Part shown: positions 54,601-62,582 of the stretch, in pieces
Layout: each line of letters opens with the position of its first letter
Numbering within the stretch: position 1 is the stretch's first letter
Assembly (NCBI GenBank): GCA_946481275.1
Contig: CAMLMV010000001.1
Span: 186,001-250,000 of the forward strand
Origin: an uncultured Massilia sp.
GTDB taxonomy: Bacteria; Pseudomonadota; Gammaproteobacteria; Burkholderiales; Burkholderiaceae
Reading direction: 5' to 3'
DNA: 64,000 nucleotides
Translations under genes and position numbers: made by a program
The notes under the pieces: generated by a model
Seen by the model: only the letters and a program-made list of their open reading frames with translations
Database searches by the model: none
What the model was told of the DNA's origin: nothing

Positions 54601-55398
54601 TTACTCCACCACGAACACACGTGCCTGCGGATCGCGTCCGCGCACGAAATTCACGACGGCATCCGTGGTGACGGTGTCGATCTGTCCGGCCATGCGCCGG
54701 TCGAACGGATGGTCGTCGAACGCGACGTTGGCGCGGAACATGCGGGCGCCCAGGCGCGTGGCGGCCGGGATCTCCACCGTCGGCACGCGGTAGCCCTGGT
54801 CCTTCAGCCACGACTGGGCCTCGCCCCGCGTCTCGACGGCGCCCGCCGGCGCGGTGGCGGCCGCCAGCGTCTCCAGCACCCACTGGTTCGAGTTCTGGTA
54901 GCGGGTCGAGTACACGTAGGACAGCATGTTGTAGTGCGGCTCGTGCAGGCGCCGCGCCGTGCGGCCCGCGAGCAGGGCGGCCACGCGCGCCTGCACGTCG
55001 GGCGCCGGGATCACGACCTGGGCACGGTAGCGATACAGGTCCGTCAGGAAGAAATTGCCGACGCCTTCCACGAACAGGTCGGAGTCCGCCGTGCCGCACG
55101 TGTTCAGTTCGTGCACGACGCTCCAGCGGCCGGCCGCGTGGTCGCGCACGACGATGCCCATGTGCGAATACGCGATGCCGTACCTGCTGAGATCCTGTCC
55201 CGCGCGCGCGACGATGGCCACCTGGGCGCCGCTCGCGTCGAGGGCGGCGAACGTGCGCTGGGCGAGGTCCAGCGACCGGCGCACTTCGTCCACGCTCAGC
55301 GGTTCGTCGCGGCAGGGCTGGCCCGCGTGCGCCGGCAGTGCCGTCGCGAGGACCAGCGCGCAGGCCAGCCCGGCCAGGCGGTCAGGAAGCGCGCGCAT
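54601..55398 (-). CDS. DUF2145 family exported protein
   Basis: A 265-residue protein with a signal peptide (ending near AHA-GQ) of the DUF2145 type: SHMGIVVRDHAAGRWSVVHEL, NFFLTDLYRYRAQVVIP and HEPHYNMLSYVYSTRYQNSN. The pattern (conserved Cys, His and Asn through an NlpC/P60-like layout) suggests a papain-like fold, but the role is unknown. The start at 55398 overlaps the upstream gene by 17 bases. Confidence 0.82.
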   Translation of the reverse strand: MRALPDRLAGLACALVLATALPAHAGQPCRDEPLSVDEVRRSLDLAQRTFAALDASGAQVAIVARAGQDLSRYGIAYSHMGIVVRDHAAGRWSVVHELNTCGTADSDLFVEGVGNFFLTDLYRYRAQVVIPAPDVQARVAALLAGRTARRLHEPHYNMLSYVYSTRYQNSNQWVLETLAAATAPAGAVETRGEAQSWLKDQGYRVPTVEIPAATRLGARMFRANVAFDDHPFDRRMAGQIDTVTTDAVVNFVRGRDPQARVFVVE

Positions 55399-55777
55399 GG
55401 TGCAGCAACGCCTGGCCGACTTCGTTCGGGATGAACGCGAGCACCCTGCCCGACAGGACCAGGGCATGCCCGGCCGACATGGCGACGACCTGCAGCACGG
55501 TCCCGGCGCCGATCGACAGGCCGCGCGCCGCGGCACCGGACAGCCGGACGGTGGCGCGGCTGGCCTGGCCCGCGCCTTCCAGCACGACCTCGATGCCGTC
55601 GCCGACCGTCTCGACGCTGGCCACCACCGCGCTGCCGGTGACGCCCACGACGGCGATCGAGCCGAGTGCGACGCTGCCCACGAGTTCGCTGGCGGCCTGC
55701 GACGGGGTCGAGGCGTCGGCGGCATGGGCACTCGCACAGGCCAGGCCAAGCAGGGTTACAAGCAGTAGGCGTTTCAT
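55382..55777 (-). CDS. Small exported protein of unknown function
   Basis: A 131-residue protein with a signal peptide (ending near AHA-AD), then a Gly/Ala/Val-rich stretch (SVALGSIAVVGVTGSAVVASVETVG in two parts) that could be membrane-associated. GGAGGAA lies 3 bases before the ATG. It overlaps the DUF2145 gene by 17 bases, and the two probably form one unit. I do not recognise the family. Confidence 0.7.
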   Translation of the reverse strand: MKRLLLVTLLGLACASAHAADASTPSQAASELVGSVALGSIAVVGVTGSAVVASVETVGDGIEVVLEGAGQASRATVRLSGAAARGLSIGAGTVLQVVAMSAGHALVLSGRVLAFIPNEVGQALLHHARAS

Positions 55778-55962
55778 CGTTCCTCCGTAATCGAATGTGG
55801 CGCCATCTTGCCCGCCGATCCCGGCCGGGCCAAGGCCGCGTCGCGCGGGGCGCACGGTGTGCGCCGTGCGGTATCGGAATGCGCTACCGGACGGCGGTGA
55901 CCAGGTCGGAAATGCCGAATTTAGGTATGGACGCGCGTATCGTGCTCGGGTGCCCGGCCGAT

Positions 55963-55984
55963 CAGATTTAATATGCGCAATCTG
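55963..55984. promoter_or_regulatory. Inverted repeat upstream of the aldehyde oxidoreductase operon
   Basis: CAGATT (55963-55968) and AATCTG (55979-55984) form a 6-bp inverted repeat around ten bases, with TTAATAT inside as a possible -10. The T-N11-A layout is of the kind LysR-type regulators bind. It is 33 bp upstream of the first gene. A GC hairpin (CGCACGG at 55851-55857 with CCGTGCG at 55864-55870) precedes it in the otherwise featureless 240-bp intergenic stretch. Confidence 0.35.
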
Positions 55985-56017
55985 ACGACGGCGCCGTACA
56001 CCGGAGGGAGCGTACCC

Positions 56018-56656
56018 ATGATCGACTCGAGCGACATCAACCAGGCGAGGCGCGACCTGCTGATCGGCGGCGCGCTGTCCGCCACGGCCGCGGCGCTGCC
56101 GCCCATTGCCTCGGCCGAGCCGGCCGCCGCGACGCCGGCGCCGGTCACGGCCAGGGTCGCGCTGCGCGTGAACGGCCAGCGCTACGAACTGGATCTCGAC
56201 ACGCGCACCACCCTGCTCGACATGCTGCGCGAGCACTTGCGCCTGACCGGCACCAAGAAAGGCTGCGACCAGGGCCAGTGCGGCGCCTGCACGGTCATCG
56301 TGGACGGCCGCCGCATCAATTCCTGTCTCAGTCTCGCGGTGATGCACGAAGGCGCGGACGTCACGACCATCGAAGGCCTCGGCACGCCGGACAGGCTGCA
56401 TCCGCTGCAGGCCGCGTTCGTGAAGCACGACGGCTACCAGTGCGGCTACTGCACGCCCGGCCAGATCTGCTCGGCCGTCGCGGCGCTGGACGAGATCCGC
56501 CGCGGCGTCCCGAGCCACGCCAGCGCGGACCTGGACGCGCAGCCGCTGCTGTCGCCGGCCGAGCTGCGCGAGCGCATGAGCGGGAACATCTGCCGCTGCG
56601 GCGCGTACTCGAACATCATCGATGCGATCACGGAATTCGCGGGGAGGCCGGCATGA
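56018..56656 (+). CDS. paoA: Periplasmic aldehyde oxidoreductase, [2Fe-2S] subunit with Tat signal
   Basis: A 212-residue protein of the xanthine-oxidase family small subunit. The ATG at 56018 gives a twin-arginine signal (ARRDLLIGG, Arg11-Arg12). The plant-type cluster has C83, C88, C91 and C103 ([12 protein letters not shown]); the second cluster has C142, C145, C192 and C194 (CGYC, CRCG). As in E. coli PaoABC (YagTSR), only this subunit carries the Tat signal and would carry the folded complex to the periplasm. The complex oxidises aldehydes to acids. The stop overlaps the next start (ATGA). Confidence 0.92.
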   Translation: MIDSSDINQARRDLLIGGALSATAAALPPIASAEPAAATPAPVTARVALRVNGQRYELDLDTRTTLLDMLREHLRLTGTKKGCDQGQCGACTVIVDGRRINSCLSLAVMHEGADVTTIEGLGTPDRLHPLQAAFVKHDGYQCGYCTPGQICSAVAALDEIRRGVPSHASADLDAQPLLSPAELRERMSGNICRCGAYSNIIDAITEFAGRPA

Positions 56657-57606
56657 AGGCATTCACTTACCAGCGCACCCGCACCCCGGCGGAAGCGGCT
56701 GCGGCGGCCGCCCAGCATCCCGGTGCGCGCTTCATCGCCGGCGGCACGAACCTGCTCGACCTGATGAAGCTGGAGATCGAGACGCCGCCGCACCTCGTCG
56801 ACGTCAACGGCCTGGGGCTCGACAGGATCGAAGCGACGCCCGACGGCGGCCTGCGCGTGGGCGCCCTCGTGCGCAACACGGACCTCGCAGCGGATGCGCG
56901 CGTGCGCCGCGATTACGCCGTGCTGTCGCGCGCGCTGCTCGCGGGCGCGTCGCCGCAGCTGCGCAACAAGGCGACGACGGCAGGCAACCTGCTGCAGCGC
57001 ACACGCTGCCCGTACTTCTACGATACGAACATGGCCTGCAACAAGCGCAAGCCGGGCAGCGGCTGTTCCGCCATCGGCGGCTACACGCGCCAGCTCGCGA
57101 TCGTGGGCCACAGCGAGGCGTGCATCGCCACGCACCCGAGCGACATGGCCGTCGCGATGCAGCTGCTGGACGTGGGCGTGGAGACGGTACGCCCGGACGG
57201 CTCGGCGCGCACGATCCCCATCGCGGACTTTTACCGCCTGCCGGGCGCCACGCCGCACATCGAGAACAGTCTTGCGCCGGGCGAGCTGATCACGGCGGTG
57301 ACGCTGGCGAAGCCGCTGGGCGGCAAGCACTACTATCACAAGGTGCGCGACCGCTCGTCGTATGCGTTTGCGCTGGTGTCCGTCGCCGCGGTCGTGCAGC
57401 CGAACGGCAGCGGGCGCGTGGCGCTGGGCGGCGTCGCGCACCGTCCGTGGCGCGTGCCGGCCGCGGAATCCGCCATGCCGCGCGGCGCGCAGGCCGTGAC
57501 CGACCAGTTGCTGGCAGGTGTACGCGTCACGAACGACAACGCGTTCAAGGTCCCGCTGGTCCAGCGCACGCTGGCATCCGTGCTGGCGGATGCGCGCACC
57601 GCATGA
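56653..57606 (+). CDS. paoB: Periplasmic aldehyde oxidoreductase, FAD subunit with [4Fe-4S] site
   Basis: A 317-residue FAD-binding subunit with [11 protein letters not shown] (29-39) and [16 protein letters not shown] as flavin contacts. C119, C129, C138 and C157 ([21 protein letters not shown] and ACIATHP) match the extra [4Fe-4S] cluster that separates PaoB-type proteins from ordinary xanthine dehydrogenase FAD subunits. No signal peptide of its own. It is coupled to paoA by a 4-base overlap and is 10 bp before paoC. Confidence 0.92.
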   Translation: MKAFTYQRTRTPAEAAAAAAQHPGARFIAGGTNLLDLMKLEIETPPHLVDVNGLGLDRIEATPDGGLRVGALVRNTDLAADARVRRDYAVLSRALLAGASPQLRNKATTAGNLLQRTRCPYFYDTNMACNKRKPGSGCSAIGGYTRQLAIVGHSEACIATHPSDMAVAMQLLDVGVETVRPDGSARTIPIADFYRLPGATPHIENSLAPGELITAVTLAKPLGGKHYYHKVRDRSSYAFALVSVAAVVQPNGSGRVALGGVAHRPWRVPAAESAMPRGAQAVTDQLLAGVRVTNDNAFKVPLVQRTLASVLADARTA

Positions 57607-57616
57607 GGAGGCAGCG

Positions 57617-59821
57617 ATGAAATTCACGACACCCGCCACCACGAATCCCATCGACCGCCTGCAGGTCGTCGGCAAGCCGACGGACCGCATCGACGGCCCG
57701 TTCAAGACGACGGGCACGGCGCCGTACGCGTATGAACAGCACAAGGTGGCGCCGAACGCGGCCTATGGCTGGGTCGTCGGCGCCGGCATCGCCAAGGGCA
57801 CCATCAAGCGCATCGACACGCGCGCCGCGCGGGCGGCGCCCGGCGTGCTCGCCGTGATCACGCACGAGAACGCGGGCAAGCTCGCCAAGGGCAAGTACAA
57901 CACGGCGCACCTGCTGGGCGGGCCGGAGATCCAGCACTACCACCAGGCCGTGGCGTTGATCGTCGCGGAAACCTTCGAACAGGCGCGCGCCGCCGCGGCG
58001 CTGCTGCACGTGGAGTATGCGCCGGTCACCGGCGTCTACGACCTGGAAGCGGCGATGAATGCGGCCGGCCCGGCCAGCAAGGACAAAGCCAGGTCGACTA
58101 CGAAGGTCGGCAACTTCGAATCGGCCTTCGCCGCCGCGCCCGTGAAGCTGGACGCGACCTACAAGACGCCGGACCAGACGCACGCGATGATGGAGCCGCA
58201 CGCGTCGACGGCCGTGTGGCAGGGCGACACGCTGACGCTGTACACGGCCAACCAGATGATCAACTGGGGCAAGAAGGACATGGCGCGCACGCTTGGGATC
58301 CCGGAGGAAAACGTCCGCCTCGTGTCGCCCTATATCGGCGGCGGCTTCGGCGGCAAGCTGTTCCTCCGGTCGGAAGCGCTGCTGGCGGCGCTGGGCGCGA
58401 AGGCGGCGGGCCGGCCCGTGAAGGTGGCGTTGCAGCGCGCCCTCATGATGAACAACACGACCCACCGGCCCGCGACGATCCAGCACATCCGGATCGGCGC
58501 CACCCGTGAGGGCCGCATCACCGCGATCGCGCACGAGAGCTGGTCGGGCGACCTGCCGGACGGCGGACCGGAAACGGCCGTGAACCAGACCCGGTTGCTG
58601 TACGCGGGCGCGAACCGTTTCACGCAGATGCGCCTTGCCGTGCTCGACCTGGCGGAAGGCAATGCGATGCGCGCGCCGGGCGAGGCGCCGGGCATGATGG
58701 CGCTGGAAATCGCGATGGACGAGCTGGCGGAAAAACTGAAGATGGATCCCGTCATGCTGCGCATCGTGAACGACACGACGGTCGATCCGGAAAAGCCGGG
58801 CCGCAAGTTCTCGCAGCGGCGCTTCGTCGACACGCTGCGCACCGGCGCGGAACGCTTCGGCTGGAACAAACGCAATCCGAAACCGGGGCAGGTGCGCGAC
58901 GGCCGCTGGCTCGTCGGCTACGGCATGGCCTCCGCCTTCCGCAACAACCTCGTGATGAAGTCTGCCGCGCGCGTGCGTCTGGAGCGCGACGGCACCGTCA
59001 CCGTCGAGACGGACATGACGGACATCGGCACCGGCACCTATACCATCATCGGCCAGACGGCGGCCGAGATGCTGGGCGTGCCGCTGTCCCGCGTGACGGT
59101 GCGCCTGGGCGATTCCGCGTATCCCGTGTCCGCGGGTTCCGGCGGCCAGTGGGGCGGCAACAGCTCGACGGCCGGCGTGTACGCGGCCTGCGTGAAGCTG
59201 CGCGAGAACGTGGCGAAGAAGCTGGGCCTCGACCCCGCACACGCCGATTTCAGCGGCGGCATGGTGCGTGCCGGCGGCAAGGCGCTGCCGCTGGAACAGG
59301 CGTCGCGCGACGCCGATGTGATCGGCGAGGACGCGATGGAATACGGGGACCTCGACAAGAAATACCAGCAATCGACGTTCGGCGCCCATTTCGTCGAGGT
59401 GGCGGTGGACGCCGCGACGGCGGAAGTGCGCGTGCGGCGCATGCTGGCCGTGTGCGCGGCCGGGCGCATCCTGAACCCGAAATCCGCGCGCAGCCAGGTG
59501 ATCGGCGCGATGACGATGGGCGTCGGCGCGGCGCTGATGGAAGATCTCGTCGTCGACAAGCGCGTCGGCTTCTTCGTCAACCACGACCTGGCCGGCTACG
59601 AGGTGCCGGTGCACGCCGACATCCCGCACCAGGAGGTGATCTTCCTCGACGAGACGGACCCGGTGTCGTCGCCGATGAAGGCGAAGGGCGTGGGCGAACT
59701 CGGGATCTGCGGCGTGGCGGCTGCGGTGGCGAACGCCATCTACAACGCGACCGGCGTGCGGGTGCGCGATTATCCCGTCACGCTCGACAAGCTGCTGCCC
59801 GGGATGCCCCAATATGCCTGA
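57617..59821 (+). CDS. paoC: Periplasmic aldehyde oxidoreductase, molybdenum subunit
   Basis: A 734-residue molybdopterin-binding subunit with GGGFGGKLF, MRAPGEAPG and the catalytic Glu E694 in GVGELGICG. Length and motifs fit the PaoC/YagR type, which uses the cytosine-dinucleotide cofactor. GAGGAGG lies 5 bases before the ATG. A dedicated maturation factor (PaoD/XdhC type) is not found next to it in this window. Confidence 0.93.
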   Translation: MKFTTPATTNPIDRLQVVGKPTDRIDGPFKTTGTAPYAYEQHKVAPNAAYGWVVGAGIAKGTIKRIDTRAARAAPGVLAVITHENAGKLAKGKYNTAHLLGGPEIQHYHQAVALIVAETFEQARAAAALLHVEYAPVTGVYDLEAAMNAAGPASKDKARSTTKVGNFESAFAAAPVKLDATYKTPDQTHAMMEPHASTAVWQGDTLTLYTANQMINWGKKDMARTLGIPEENVRLVSPYIGGGFGGKLFLRSEALLAALGAKAAGRPVKVALQRALMMNNTTHRPATIQHIRIGATREGRITAIAHESWSGDLPDGGPETAVNQTRLLYAGANRFTQMRLAVLDLAEGNAMRAPGEAPGMMALEIAMDELAEKLKMDPVMLRIVNDTTVDPEKPGRKFSQRRFVDTLRTGAERFGWNKRNPKPGQVRDGRWLVGYGMASAFRNNLVMKSAARVRLERDGTVTVETDMTDIGTGTYTIIGQTAAEMLGVPLSRVTVRLGDSAYPVSAGSGGQWGGNSSTAGVYAACVKLRENVAKKLGLDPAHADFSGGMVRAGGKALPLEQASRDADVIGEDAMEYGDLDKKYQQSTFGAHFVEVAVDAATAEVRVRRMLAVCAAGRILNPKSARSQVIGAMTMGVGAALMEDLVVDKRVGFFVNHDLAGYEVPVHADIPHQEVIFLDETDPVSSPMKAKGVGELGICGVAAAVANAIYNATGVRVRDYPVTLDKLLPGMPQYA

Positions 59822-59855
59822 GCCCCGTTAGAATGAAGTCTTTGACCGGGATACC

Positions 59856-62582
59856 ATGAACGATTCAGCCGGCGGCTCGCCCGCACCCGCCGTCGAGCGA
59901 ATCCTGCGCGAGCGGGACTGGTCGGCATCTCCCCTCGGCGCGCCGGCGGCGTGGCCGCCCGCCCTCGCGTACGCCGTGCGGTTCCTGCTCGACGCGCCGG
60001 TGCCCGCGTTCCTCGGCTGGGGCGACGCGCCGGGCCTGCTGTACAACGACGGCGCGGTGCCCCTGCTGGGCGCCCGGCATCCCGCGCTGCTCGGCGGCAG
60101 CCTCGCCGACTGGACCGAGGCCTGGACCGAACTGCGACCGCACGTGGCGCGCGCGCTGGCGGGCGAATCGTTCCGCGTCGGCCGGCCCGCCTGTCCTCTG
60201 GGCGCGGACGCCGGCGCGCCGGCGTGGATGGAACTGGCGTTCGCGCCGCTGCGCGACCTGGACGGCACCGTGCGCGGCTTCACGTGCATCGTGTCCGGCA
60301 CCGGCGCGCTGCGGCCCGTCGACGCGGAGTTCCGCGCGATCGCCGACGCGATGCCGCACATGGTCTGGTCCACGCTGCCCGACGGCTACCACGACTTCTA
60401 CAACCAGCGCTGGTACGAGTTCACGGGCATGCACGAAGGCGAGACGGACGGCGAACGCTGGAACGCGATGTTCCACGCAGACGACCGCGAGCGCGCGTGG
60501 GAAGCCTGGCGCCACTCGCTGGAAACGGGCACGACGTACGAGATCGAATACCGCCTGCGCCACCGCAGCGGCGAGTACCGCTGGGTGCTGGGCCGCGCGC
60601 AGCCCGTGCGCGACGCACAGGGACGCATCGTGCGCTGGATGGGCACGTGCACCGACATCCACCAGCAGAAGCGCAACGAGGAAGCGCTGCAGGATGCGCG
60701 CATGCGCCTGTCGGCCGCGCTGGTGGCGGCCGATATCGGCACCTGGACGTACGACCTCGCGCACGACCGCGTGTACGCCGACCGCAACCTGGCCGGGATC
60801 TACGGCGTGGACGAGGCGACGGCGGCGGGCGGCCCGCTGTCCGGCTACCTGGCGGCCGTGCACCCGGACGACGTCGCGCACACCCGGCGCTGCATCGAGG
60901 ACGCCGTGGCGACGGGCGACGGCTTCGAATGCACCTACCGCGTGCGGCGCGCGGACGGCACGTGGCGCGACGTGTTCGCGCGCGGCAAGGTGACGCTCGA
61001 CGCGGCCGGCCGGCCCGCGTGGCTGCCGGGCGTCGTGCTCGACATCAGCCGCCAGAAACGGGCCGAGGAAGCGCTGCGCGCGAGCGAGATGCGGTTCGCG
61101 CGCCTGGCCGAATCGAACGTCGTGGGCATCGTGCGCTATCGCATGGACGGCACGATCATCGATGCGAACCAGGCTTTCCTCGACATGCTGGGCTACACGC
61201 GCGCGGAGTTCGAGCGCGACGGTCTCGAATCGCGCGTCCTGACGCCGCCCGAATGGGCCGACGCGACCGCGCGTGCGATGGAAGAGCTGCGCACGACCGG
61301 GCGCATGGAAAACCTCGTCAAGGAATACTTCCGCAAGGACGGCAGCCGCGCGAGCGTGCAGATGGGTTCCGTCACGATGGACCATCCGGCCACCGAGGGC
61401 GTGGCCGTGATGGTCGACGTCACGCCGATCCAGGAAGCCCAGCGCGCGCTGCGCGAGGCCGACCGGCGCAAGGACGAATTCCTCGCGATGCTGGCGCACG
61501 AACTGCGCAATCCGCTCGCGCCGATCACGGCGGCCGCCGATTTCCTCAAGGTCGGCCGGCTGGACGAGGAGCGGGTGCGCCAGGTGACGACGATCATCGG
61601 CCGCCAGGCCCGCCACATGACGGGGCTGATCGACGACCTGCTCGACGTCTCGCGCGTCACGCGCGGCCTGATCACGCTGGACCGCGTGCCCGTGCCGCTG
61701 GCGGGCGTGATCTCGGAAGCGGTGGAACAGGTGCGGCCCCAGGTCAGGGCGAAAGCGCACCATCTCGAGCTGCACCTGCCGTCCGACGAGGCGCAGGTGG
61801 CAGGCGACCGCAAGCGCCTCGTGCAGGTGTTCGCCAACATCCTCGGCAACGCGGCGAAATATACGCCGGACGGCGGGCGCATCGACGTACATGTGCGGCT
61901 GGACGGCGGCAACGTGGCCGTCGACGTGTGCGACAACGGCATCGGCATGACGCCCGACCTGGCGGCGCGCGCGTTCGACCTGTTTTCCCAGGCCGAGCGC
62001 AGCGCGGACCGATCGCAGGGCGGGCTCGGGATCGGCCTCGCGCTCGTGAAGAGCCTCGTGGAGCTGCACGACGGGACCGTGTCCGCGCGCAGCGACGGCC
62101 CGGGCCGGGGCAGCCGCTTCACCGTCGTTCTGCCCCGCCTCGCGAGCGAGAACGACGACATCGGCCTGGAGCCCGTGGCGACGGGCGCCGCCGCGCCGGC
62201 CGAGGCGCTGGAAGTGCTGATCGTGGACGACAACGTGGACGCGGCCCAGATTCTCGCCATGTACATCGAGGCCGTGGGCCACCGCGCGACGGTGTGGCAC
62301 AGCCCGGGCAAGGCACTTGCCTATGCCGCGCAGCGGCAGCCGGACGTGTGCGTGCTCGACATCGGCCTGCCGGAATTCGACGGCCACGAACTGGCGCGCC
62401 GCCTGCGCGCGCTGCCCGGCATGGCGGACGTGCCGCTGGTCGCCGTCAGCGGCTACGGCCAGGCGCACGACCGCGAGCGGGCGCTGGCGGCCGGCTTCGA
62501 CCGCCACTTCGTCAAGCCGGTGATGGCGGCGGACATCCTCGACGTGCTGGACGGCGTGCTGGCGCGGCGCGGCGCCTGCTGA
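59856..62582 (+). CDS. Soluble multi-PAS hybrid histidine kinase
   Basis: A 908-residue protein without membrane helices. Four PAS-like domains (about 20-140, 150-275, 280-410 and 415-535; the second is a clear PAS/PAC with FYNQRWYEFTG and RHRSGEYRWVLGRA) precede the HisKA domain (H548 in LAHELRNPLAPI), the HATPase (about 650-760, ILGNAAKYTPDGG, DNGIGM, GGLGIGLALVK) and a C-terminal receiver (about 785-900; LIVDDN, phosphorylation site D835 in VLDIGLPEFDG, K near 886). The first PAS-like domain is atypical. It senses an internal signal; output partner unknown. Its stop abuts the stop of the convergent transporter gene. Confidence 0.92.
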   Translation: MNDSAGGSPAPAVERILRERDWSASPLGAPAAWPPALAYAVRFLLDAPVPAFLGWGDAPGLLYNDGAVPLLGARHPALLGGSLADWTEAWTELRPHVARALAGESFRVGRPACPLGADAGAPAWMELAFAPLRDLDGTVRGFTCIVSGTGALRPVDAEFRAIADAMPHMVWSTLPDGYHDFYNQRWYEFTGMHEGETDGERWNAMFHADDRERAWEAWRHSLETGTTYEIEYRLRHRSGEYRWVLGRAQPVRDAQGRIVRWMGTCTDIHQQKRNEEALQDARMRLSAALVAADIGTWTYDLAHDRVYADRNLAGIYGVDEATAAGGPLSGYLAAVHPDDVAHTRRCIEDAVATGDGFECTYRVRRADGTWRDVFARGKVTLDAAGRPAWLPGVVLDISRQKRAEEALRASEMRFARLAESNVVGIVRYRMDGTIIDANQAFLDMLGYTRAEFERDGLESRVLTPPEWADATARAMEELRTTGRMENLVKEYFRKDGSRASVQMGSVTMDHPATEGVAVMVDVTPIQEAQRALREADRRKDEFLAMLAHELRNPLAPITAAADFLKVGRLDEERVRQVTTIIGRQARHMTGLIDDLLDVSRVTRGLITLDRVPVPLAGVISEAVEQVRPQVRAKAHHLELHLPSDEAQVAGDRKRLVQVFANILGNAAKYTPDGGRIDVHVRLDGGNVAVDVCDNGIGMTPDLAARAFDLFSQAERSADRSQGGLGIGLALVKSLVELHDGTVSARSDGPGRGSRFTVVLPRLASENDDIGLEPVATGAAAPAEALEVLIVDDNVDAAQILAMYIEAVGHRATVWHSPGKALAYAAQRQPDVCVLDIGLPEFDGHELARRLRALPGMADVPLVAVSGYGQAHDRERALAAGFDRHFVKPVMAADILDVLDGVLARRGAC

